Shown: in pieces, positions 9,412 to 15,143 of the stretch | How the letters are laid out: every line of letters begins with the position of its first letter | Position numbering within the stretch: the stretch's first letter is position 1 | Virus record (IMG/VR): IMGVR_UViG_3300042731_011014 | Span: 113,891 to 177,890 of that record | Length of the DNA: 64,000 bases | DNA from: a virus | Direction: 5' to 3' (one strand) | Notes under the pieces: model-generated | Seen by the model: only the letters and a program-made list of their open reading frames with translations | Told to the model about the DNA's origin: nothing | The model's database searches: none | Position numbers and translations under genes: made by a program

Positions 9412-10179
9412 CTAATTTGCCACAGTTAATCTTCTCTCTAGCTTTTCAGCAAAATCCATTCTATCTTTAATAAAATCCTTAAATGCTAATATAAACAAGT
9501 CTTTATCTGCTAACGTATAAATATCAGTATCATAACCATGTTTCTTTTTATATAATTTTTTCAAGATTTTACTGAAAATATTACTATATTTCTTTATCTC
9601 ACTATCAAGTAAACCGTTATCCTTAAGAAAAGAATCGACGCTAATCACCAATCTATCATCCCAGACTAAACCTTTTTCATCGCTATTCTCATACGTTCCA
9701 ATACTTGCACTAGTTAATGCAGATAGCTCATGCTCGGCTACACGCCTAATATTGTCAGGTAAATTTCTTTTTGATAAAACATTCATATATTTAATTACAA
9801 GATTATGCCTCTTAATATCTTCAATATTGTTTGTTTCAAAGAAAAGTTTCCTAAGAACTTTAGATGCCTCTTTCTGATAGGCCTCAAGTTTTAATCTGAC
9901 ATGACTTGCTACCTTATTAGCGTTAATTGTTGCTAGCCACATGGGAAGGGAATCTAGGTCAATCATAAAAATTCCTTGTTTTCGACCACTTGCATCGTGT
10001 GAGGTAATGATAACTACACATGCCCATTCCTTTTCTTGCAACTTTTTCATCTGAGATTTTGAATCAATCCCCAATGCTTCACACACCCTACGGACACTAA
10101 TCCAAAGGGTTTCATTGTCTTTAATCACTTCCAAATTATCGCCCTGGAAGTTAAACTTCGTTAATTCTTTACCTGTCAT
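9412..10179 (-). CDS. antirepressor-like protein, P22_AR_N domain
   Basis: 255 residues. The first 120 match the P22 antirepressor N-terminal domain: LWISVRRVCEALGIDSKSQM, LQEKEWACVVIITSHDASG, DLDSLPMWLATINANKV, LKLEAYQKEASKVL. The C-terminal half is helical and charged and I cannot assign it. Antirepressors bind phage repressors and switch lysogenic control. Finding one between the tape measure and the tail chaperone is unusual. It begins just downstream of a 595-nt non-coding stretch with palindromes. It could be a cargo gene; partner unknown. Confidence 0.8.
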   Translation of the reverse strand: MTGKELTKFNFQGDNLEVIKDNETLWISVRRVCEALGIDSKSQMKKLQEKEWACVVIITSHDASGRKQGIFMIDLDSLPMWLATINANKVASHVRLKLEAYQKEASKVLRKLFFETNNIEDIKRHNLVIKYMNVLSKRNLPDNIRRVAEHELSALTSASIGTYENSDEKGLVWDDRLVISVDSFLKDNGLLDSEIKKYSNIFSKILKKLYKKKHGYDTDIYTLADKDLFILAFKDFIKDRMDFAEKLERRLTVAN

Positions 10180-10374
10180 CGTACCTCTCTACAAAAAAAC
10201 AAACGTGAAGACCATTATAGCTCTTTTTCTCTTTTACTTCTATCCCCAAACCCAAAAATTTTCTTCCTTTTAGGGAAAAATCTGATCAACTCTTTTTCTC
10301 TCCCTTTCATTCTCTTTTCCTAGTCCCTATAGGGCACTCAATAACTAGGCGATGTACTAAAGAAAAAATGCAAT

Positions 10375-10407
10375 AATTTCATACCGCTACCAGCGGATAA
10401 TGAAATT
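10375..10407. repeat. stem-loop 1 (AATTTCAT ... ATGAAATT)
   Basis: Perfect 8-bp outer arms AATTTCAT/ATGAAATT enclose an inner CGCT/AGCG pairing. No U-run follows on either strand, so it does not look like an intrinsic terminator. Confidence 0.5.
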
Positions 10408-10412
10408 GTGTT

Positions 10413-10443
10413 GTCAAATTCGAGCCTTAGCGAAAAATTTGAC
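10413..10443. repeat. stem-loop 2 (GTCAAATT ... AATTTGAC)
   Basis: Perfect 8-bp arms with a 15-nt loop, 5 nt from stem-loop 1. The tandem arrangement could be a protein site or an RNA structure in the antirepressor leader. Confidence 0.5.
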
Positions 10444-10544
10444 CAAAATTTGTATTCTTATATTAGTATTATTAGAGCACGGAATCAACCGGGGTAACAT
10501 GAGGAAAATATTATAAAAACCGCCCCAGATCGGTGGCTGAAAAG

Positions 10545-10558
10545 TGACATATTTGTCA
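10545..10558. promoter_or_regulatory. operator-like palindrome, copy 1
   Basis: TGACATATTTGTCA: the TGACA/TGTCA arms are perfect, with flanking A-G and C-T that extend the dyad to AGTGACA...TGTCACT. First of three identical cores. Confidence 0.65.
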
Positions 10559-10566
10559 CTACTTAA

Positions 10567-10580
10567 TGACATATTTGTCA
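10567..10580. promoter_or_regulatory. operator-like palindrome, copy 2
   Basis: Identical 14-bp core, 22 bp from copy 1 (about two helical turns, so the same DNA face). Confidence 0.65.
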
Positions 10581-10600
10581 CTTTTACAATTCATTAAAAA

Positions 10601-10614
10601 TGACATATTTGTCA
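10601..10614. promoter_or_regulatory. operator-like palindrome, copy 3
   Basis: Identical 14-bp core, 34 bp from copy 2 (about three turns). The spacings suit cooperative binding by a dimeric repressor such as an RHH or HTH protein; the binder is not known. Confidence 0.65.
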
Positions 10615-10774
10615 CTTTTTTAAGTTTATCAAATTTAAAGGATTTTAGAGTGTGACACACTACCTGAATTTTATTTTGTATCGGTAGATACAGTTTTTTT
10701 AATTTTTAATGTGTCACTTTTTAAAAGAAGGGATCTATTAGATTTCAAAAATAATGTATTTGCAGATACTAAAT

Positions 10775-11098
10775 TTAGTGTTCACCTATGTGGTCCTCAC
10801 CTAATTTATGAAGAATAACGCGGAGTATCCAGCACCATCCTGAACTAATAAATCCACATGCAACCAAATTGATGGCTGTAATATAAAAATCATCATGTGA
10901 CTTAATAAATTCTATATCTGGGACTTGTACATGCGGTATATTATAGGAACCAACTGCACTCACTAGTATGCCAACCCAAAACCCAAAACACATTGGACAC
11001 CTGAACACTTGGAATCTCCTTAGCGGCTCAAATAGCTTGCCACCTGTTACGGAGTTTGTAATCCCAAAGCAAATCATCAAGAAAACAATAAAATTCAT
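10775..11098 (-). CDS. membrane protein, DUF1360-like
   Basis: 107 residues with hydrophobic segments at about 2-20, 34-53 and 72-97. The stretch FRCPMCFGFWVGILVS (32-47) is the typical DUF1360 motif, a CPxC-type pair next to a membrane helix. Small phage membrane proteins of this kind occur near tail genes; function unknown. The stop codon lies 595 nt upstream of the antirepressor gene, and the start overlaps the preceding gene by 4 nt. Confidence 0.65.
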   Translation of the reverse strand: MNFIVFLMICFGITNSVTGGKLFEPLRRFQVFRCPMCFGFWVGILVSAVGSYNIPHVQVPDIEFIKSHDDFYITAINLVACGFISSGWCWILRVILHKLGEDHIGEH

Positions 11099-11331
11099 TT
11101 TATTCCTTTTTTTCGATCCTCAATTACCTCTTTTGGTACTTTTATAACCTGTTCTAGTGGCATTTTTATATGGTAGATATCGCCTTTATAATCGAAGACA
11201 ATTTTCATGTATTTTTTACCATCATATTTTATTGATGGTTTATATCTTTTGTCTTCGACGATATCAGCCGATATAGCAAAATCAATTACTTCCACATCGA
11301 TTTTTTCTCTTTTTCTATCGTATTTCGACAT
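11095..11331 (-). CDS. hypothetical protein (78 aa)
   Basis: Charged 78-residue protein with two beta-rich stretches (KKYMKIVFDYKGDIYHIKMP) and a basic end. No family recognised. It is coupled by ATGA-type overlaps to both neighbours in the short run of genes between the tail chaperone and the membrane protein. Confidence 0.6.
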   Translation of the reverse strand: MSKYDRKREKIDVEVIDFAISADIVEDKRYKPSIKYDGKKYMKIVFDYKGDIYHIKMPLEQVIKVPKEVIEDRKKGIK

Positions 11332-11557
11332 AGGTTTTACAACACGATTTACTATGACCGATAGGTGGTATTTCCCATTTTTTTTTCGGCAGGTTTATGT
11401 GTTCAATTTGACTTGGAAGTTCAATCATGTCGTCATCCCAGTTAGTCCTAATATCGTCTCTTTTTCTGAAAGGAATTTCTTCCTCTCTTTTGTGTGGGAT
11501 CTCTTGCCCCGGTTTCTCTTGATTATATAACATATCCTTCTCGCAATTGTTAATCAA
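11315..11557 (-). CDS. hypothetical protein (80 aa)
   Basis: 80 residues, hydrophilic, with an Arg/Glu-rich centre and a C-terminal SKSCCKTY. No domain recognised. It overlaps the next gene by 17 nt and the previous one by 8 nt, so translation is probably coupled. Confidence 0.5.
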   Translation of the reverse strand: MINNCEKDMLYNQEKPGQEIPHKREEEIPFRKRDDIRTNWDDDMIELPSQIEHINLPKKKWEIPPIGHSKSCCKTYVEIR

Positions 11558-11960
11558 CCAGTGACGCTGGTTGCGGTATTGACTTTACTTTTTCCTTTAT
11601 GTTTAATTTAATTATCGAATCAATAGGATCACCATTGGACTTAGTTTCATGGTACATATCTATCACTTCAATTCTTTCTACATCAGCCAAAAAATACTTT
11701 AGCTCTTCCAGTTTTTGCTTAATATGAAGGGCTTTATCGTCATGCCATTTTGTTACCCATTGAGGGTTAGATCCGATACGCGATTCCTTTATTGAACTTT
11801 CCTCACTAAAATATTCCCAATTCTTATCTGATACTGAAAAAATCAATTTAAGATCTCTATTACGTATTTTCAACTGTCCGCAATCATCAACCTCTGCCTC
11901 AAGTCCTTCTACTTTTAAATACTTTTCAGATCCATGCATTTTTACAATAAACTTTTTCAT
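11550..11960 (-). CDS. hypothetical protein (136 aa)
   Basis: 136 residues with a beta-rich N-terminus (MKKFIVKMHGSEKYLKVEGL) and a charged remainder. Its ATG overlaps by one base the stop of the frame-shifted chaperone extension (TAATG), so the pair is translationally coupled. Function not recognised; a small tail assembly factor is possible from position. Confidence 0.65.
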   Translation of the reverse strand: MKKFIVKMHGSEKYLKVEGLEAEVDDCGQLKIRNRDLKLIFSVSDKNWEYFSEESSIKESRIGSNPQWVTKWHDDKALHIKQKLEELKYFLADVERIEVIDMYHETKSNGDPIDSIIKLNIKEKVKSIPQPASLVD

Positions 11961-12933
11961 TATCTCCGTCTCCTAGATCTAGCTGATGTGGCAGCCGATA
12001 CCCTCGCAGATTTGATTTTTTCTGTTTTAACTTGTTCTATTTCATGTTTCTTCAAACATATTCTCATGCGTCTGGAAACAGGCATTCCCATAATTGTATC
12101 ATACTGCTGGTGCAGTGTTTCCATCAAGAAGAATAACTGATCTTCTAACCCATCTATGTCTCCGACGGGAAAAAAAAATCAGCACTAAGCACTTCCAATC
12201 TAACAGCAAAAGTATTACCGCATGAATTACATGTAACATCTATATCTGTTTCAATTCCACCCTCTTTTTTAATAAAAGAATTCCTTATTGCATTCCTATC
12301 TCTTAATGATAGGTTCTTTAGGTCCTTTACATTTGGCGGGTGACCATCAATTTCAATAACACGAGTTAATAACTTCGTAGTCATTAGATCTTTACTTTGA
12401 CGAAGCATTATACCTGCTTTTTTCTGATCTTTTGCCTGCATAGCTTTCATTTTGACCATTTTCTTAGAGGCAGGAAGTTCTATTTCCCATATAAGCTTTT
12501 CTGGCTCTTCAGGGTATTTTACCTCAAGATCATCTATTTCAGATACATAATTTGATTCATATCCACAGTCATTATCCGTGCATTTTACTTTGAATTTATA
12601 GGTACTTCCAAGACTTACAATTCTTATTAACAAAATCCCGTAAATAAGATCGGTAATCTGCATATCCTGAATTGCTTTACCTATTTGCATGGGTTTATCA
12701 ATAATAAAGCTATTCTCATTTGTATCGCTTAGATTGATGGTGCATTTTGAAAGAATCTGCATTACCTTGTCTTCTACAGCTAGTTTTCTATTGGCTAAGA
12801 TATCTTCTTCATTGCCCGATAACTCTCTTATTGCTATATGCTTCAATAATGTCGTTGTACCATCATGCTCCCATACGACGCCACCAGGAAGGTCGAATTC
12901 ACCGGTAGTGCTTTTAGGATCTTCGTAACTCAT
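11960..12933 (-). CDS. tail chaperone -1 frameshift product (324 aa)
   Basis: Predicted fusion: the 0-frame protein to Phe255, then 69 residues read in the -1 frame. The extension begins PVGDIDGLEDQLFFLMETLH and contains MGMPVSRRMRICLKK, a 'MPV.RR' helix pattern seen in second-frame parts of phage tail chaperones. Without a shift the extension could only start at the internal ATG at 12124 (54 aa), which has no Shine-Dalgarno before it. The extension ends in a basic RSRRRR tail and its stop overlaps the next start by one base. The lambda G/GT and P2 E/E+E' systems set the precedent. Confidence 0.6.
12154..12933 (-). CDS. tail assembly chaperone / T4 gp26-like baseplate protein
   Basis: 259 residues. 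RELSGNEEDILANRKLAVED followed by VMQILSKCTINL resembles the T4_baseplate (gp26) family and the chaperones encoded just before tape measure genes. Two CxxCG-type pairs (CTDNDCGY near 120, CNSCGNTF near 237) suggest a zinc site. The gene ends DFFFPSET, encoded across a nine-T run containing T TTT TTC, followed by an open -1 frame. Position between tail tube and tape measure fits a chaperone that loads on the tape measure. The exact family is inferred. Confidence 0.75.
   Translation of the reverse strand: MSYEDPKSTTGEFDLPGGVVWEHDGTTTLLKHIAIRELSGNEEDILANRKLAVEDKVMQILSKCTINLSDTNENSFIIDKPMQIGKAIQDMQITDLIYGILLIRIVSLGSTYKFKVKCTDNDCGYESNYVSEIDDLEVKYPEEPEKLIWEIELPASKKMVKMKAMQAKDQKKAGIMLRQSKDLMTTKLLTRVIEIDGHPPNVKDLKNLSLRDRNAIRNSFIKKEGGIETDIDVTCNSCGNTFAVRLEVLSADFFFPSET
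12170..12178 (-). promoter_or_regulatory. slippery T9 run with U UUU UUC heptamer
   Basis: Nine T residues on the coding strand, read GAT TTT TTT TTC CCG. The T TTT TTC part is a classic X XXY YYZ slip site in the correct phase. Slipping -1 enters the 69-codon open frame. Confidence 0.6.
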
Positions 12934-12946
12934 GTTTTTTTCTCTC

Positions 12947-13180
12947 CTACCTATCTTCTGGGTTGACTACCAAAAACTTATCAATCAGATATCTGATTAT
13001 ATCGCTAACAGTTCTATCCTCACATTTTGCCAATTCTTTTAGTTCGGCGTATTTATTTGATTCTACCCATACATTTAGTCTTATATTTTTTTGCTTTATT
13101 GCATTATTTTTGTCCCATTCTCTGCCGCGTCCAATGTTTACGCCCAACTTTCTTTCTTTATTTGGTTTATCTGAACTCAC
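12947..13180 (-). CDS. ribbon-helix-helix DNA-binding protein
   Basis: 77 residues. The C-terminal half reads IRLNVWVESNKYAELKELAK then EDRTVSDIIRYLIDKFL, i.e. one beta strand and two helices as in Arc/CopG/MetJ proteins. The basic N-terminus may add DNA contacts. It has its own promoter-like sequence upstream and precedes the chaperone gene by 13 nt. It is a candidate binder of the palindromes at 10.5 kb or of its own promoter (inference). Confidence 0.7.
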   Translation of the reverse strand: MSSDKPNKERKLGVNIGRGREWDKNNAIKQKNIRLNVWVESNKYAELKELAKCEDRTVSDIIRYLIDKFLVVNPEDR

Positions 13181-13207
13181 TTATTTAACCTTGTTTATAC
13201 TTCTGTT

Positions 13208-13236
13208 AATAGAAGTAAAATAAAGTCAATTGTCAA
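13208..13236 (-). promoter_or_regulatory. putative sigma-70 promoter for the RHH gene
   Basis: Consensus TTGACA (13231-13236), 17-bp spacer, then TCTATT (13208-13213; 4 of 6 consensus bases), 28 bp before the RHH start codon. Confidence 0.45.
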
Positions 13237-13261
13237 CCCTAGTTAGAGTAAAAAAAACTAA

Positions 13262-13480
13262 TTATCGGCAACTACATTTTGCAAACAAATCACTTACTGT
13301 AGTAAAACCAATCTTTTTCCGTTTTTTTCGCCTCTTTGATTTCTTAAAAATATTATGAATTTTTGGCGTTCTCATTGCCATAGGTCTTAAAATTGGGGAA
13401 ATATTTGAGGTCACTAACTGCTCATTAAAGAGACTATTAGCATATCTTAGAAGATCATCAACATATAATCTGTCTAGCAT
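13262..13480 (-). CDS. hypothetical protein (72 aa)
   Basis: 72 residues: a helical N-terminus (LYVDDLLRYANSLFNEQ) and a very basic centre (FKKSKRRKKRKKIGF). The start at 13480 lies 3 nt after the tube-paralog stop. Not recognised; the basic patch suggests nucleic acid or capsid contact. Confidence 0.5.
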   Translation of the reverse strand: MLDRLYVDDLLRYANSLFNEQLVTSNISPILRPMAMRTPKIHNIFKKSKRRKKRKKIGFTTVSDLFAKCSCR

Positions 13481-13483
13481 TTT

Positions 13484-14143
13484 CTATCCTGGAATTAGGT
13501 TTTCTGCAAATGCTGCCAAGCTATATTCTTCAACTAACTCCGGTTCAAGATCTAACTCGGCTATAGACACCTCGCTGCTCCTGGCATCAAAATCTGACGC
13601 TGCTTTCCATCTTGAGGGCAAACAGTTCCAAAGCATCCATGTTTTAGCAGGCATCCGCCAAATACCACCCATACCAGTAACTATTCCAGCTGATGCCCCC
13701 ATTGATGCAGCAAGGCTTCCACCCGTCTCACCAGCCGCAGCCACCAATCCCGCACCAAATGCAGTAGTACTTGCAATAGCAGCTACACCAGAATCTTGGG
13801 CAAACTGTATTAAAAGAAAATTCCGTCTAACTCTTGGGTTACCCATTTTGGGTGTTGGCCCCAAGATTCCACGAGAAAACCAGCGCCAAAAATCAGAATC
13901 ATAAAAAGTCGAACCACGTGAAAGAGTAATCGCGGAAACAGTGGCTCCTTTGATAACTTTACGTTTAGCTATAAAGTTACCTTCAGGTATTTCTTCAATC
14001 TCTGCTGTAATCTCTGGTGCCGTTGCTGATGAAAATCCAGCTTGAGGCATGAAAACCGGAACATGAGGCGGAATCAGCGGACATACATCAAGTAGATGAA
14101 ATCTAAAAACAGCTAATTCGTCTAATAACGTATGTCTCGCCAT
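13484..14143 (-). CDS. tail tube protein paralog, gp19-like
   Basis: 219 residues. Residues about 10-95 align with the tube protein encoded two genes upstream: both share GFS.(V/A)T.PE, an acidic E..EG(N/L) turn, an RK pair, ITLSRG.T and D..FW.W. A Gly/Ala-rich stretch (about 120-162, FGAGLVAAAGETGGSLAASM) is inserted before the final strand, which ends AELDLEPELVEEYSLAAF. T4-like phages often encode a second gp19-fold protein for the tube terminus or baseplate junction, so it is probably not the bulk subunit (inference). Confidence 0.75.
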   Translation of the reverse strand: MARHTLLDELAVFRFHLLDVCPLIPPHVPVFMPQAGFSSATAPEITAEIEEIPEGNFIAKRKVIKGATVSAITLSRGSTFYDSDFWRWFSRGILGPTPKMGNPRVRRNFLLIQFAQDSGVAAIASTTAFGAGLVAAAGETGGSLAASMGASAGIVTGMGGIWRMPAKTWMLWNCLPSRWKAASDFDARSSEVSIAELDLEPELVEEYSLAAFAENLIPG

Positions 14144-14151
14144 TCAAAATA

Positions 14152-14508
14152 CTAACCTTTAGGATTGCTTAGCTTTTTTGACATTCTAGTTGCTTTACCT
14201 TTTCGAAAAGTTGCTAATTTTTTCTTATATGCCTTTCTCTCTTTTCGCTTTGTTGCTGCGCTCTTTTTACCAACTTCACACCCACCTTTATCTTTTTTCT
14301 TTCCAATTTTACACCCACCTAAATTAACAGCTTCAACTAAATCACTAAGATCCTCAATAATATCCCCTAACATTTCACCAATATCTTCAATACTTAATTG
14401 ATTTTCTTCATCAAGATCCTCGTAATTTTCGTAATCCTCTTGTCCACTGTCATAATCTTCAGTGTAACCGGAAAGTCTCCTTAATTCTTCAAGCATACCT
14501 TTACTCAT
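14152..14508 (-). CDS. hypothetical protein, acidic head and basic tail (118 aa)
   Basis: 118 residues: MSKGMLEELRRLSGYTEDYD, then a long acidic run (18-58), two GGC-containing repeats (GGCKIGKKKDK, GGCEVGKKSA), then a very basic C-terminus. The LEELRRLSG start resembles the 29-residue frame at 27.6 kb (VEELRMLSG). It lies between the two tube genes. Function unknown. Confidence 0.6.
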   Translation of the reverse strand: MSKGMLEELRRLSGYTEDYDSGQEDYENYEDLDEENQLSIEDIGEMLGDIIEDLSDLVEAVNLGGCKIGKKKDKGGCEVGKKSAATKRKERKAYKKKLATFRKGKATRMSKKLSNPKG

Positions 14509-14567
14509 TTTTTATCTCCTAAATGTACCTGTCCTGTGTTTTTACAGAAACAGAGATTAAATTGTTT

Positions 14568-15050
14568 TTAGCTAACCACCTCAAGCTCAAAATATTCCAT
14601 TGATAAATCAAGCTCTTGGATGTTAATATCAGATGCCGTTGCATCCATATCGCCGGCAATTTTACATCTAATAGGCTGCGCCTCAAAGATGTTATACTTT
14701 TTTGCGATTGCAGTCCCATCGGGATCAATCGGTGTACCCGCATCACGGTGATAATGTCTAATTTCTATAGTTTGACGATACTGTTCGCCATTAATTGACA
14801 TCATGACCCAGTCCCAAAAATTGGTATCTGCACGAGTTGTTCCTCTCGACAAAGTAATGTCAGAGAAGGTTGGATTGCCAGCATATTTTCGTGTATATGT
14901 CCAGAGTCCTTCCTTGTACTCGCCTTGTTCAATGGACACCTCAGGTGTAGTTACTGCTGAAAAACCAGCACCAACTTCAAGGTAGTTATCCTCAGTGACC
15001 ACATGATATTTGGCTGATCCAAGAAAATCATCCGCTGTTGCTCTACCCAT
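14568..15050 (-). CDS. major tail tube protein, gp19-like
   Basis: 160 residues, the usual size for the family. Motifs: GAGFSAVTTPEVSIEQGEYK, ITLSRGTTRADTNFWDW and the end INIQELDLSMEYFELEVV, characteristic of T4 gp19-type and T6SS Hcp-like tube subunits. It forms hexameric rings inside the sheath. It follows the sheath gene, the normal order, with a GGAGGATTTATT leader before the ATG. Confidence 0.9.
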   Translation of the reverse strand: MGRATADDFLGSAKYHVVTEDNYLEVGAGFSAVTTPEVSIEQGEYKEGLWTYTRKYAGNPTFSDITLSRGTTRADTNFWDWVMMSINGEQYRQTIEIRHYHRDAGTPIDPDGTAIAKKYNIFEAQPIRCKIAGDMDATASDINIQELDLSMEYFELEVVS

Positions 15051-15067
15051 AATAAATCCTCCAAATC

Positions 15068-15086
15068 GTAAGAGTTAAGCTCTTAC
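15068..15086 (-). repeat. hairpin in the leader of the tube gene
   Basis: GTAAGAG-CTTAA-CTCTTAC, a perfect 7-bp stem 18 nt before the tube ATG and after the sheath stop. No U-run follows, so an mRNA-processing or stabilising hairpin is more likely than a terminator. It may help set tube levels above sheath levels. Confidence 0.5.
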
Positions 15087-15143
15087 TTCTAATATACAAG
15101 GGGTCAAAATAGCAGTCAACTATGATAACCTCTCACGGGTCAC

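Larger units (their letters stand above)
10180..10774. promoter_or_regulatory. 595-nt non-coding control region
   Basis: No open frame of note. It contains pyrimidine-rich near-repeats of CTCTTTTTCTCT at about 10219 and 10291 and two tandem stem-loops (10375-10443). It also has three copies of TGACATATTTGTCA (10545-10614), an odd palindrome AGTGTGACACACT (10649-10661) and a 16-bp TGTATC-GGTA-GATACA palindrome (10677-10692). This density of dyads upstream of the antirepressor-like gene points to a regulated promoter, though I see no consensus -35/-10 pair. Confidence 0.6.
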
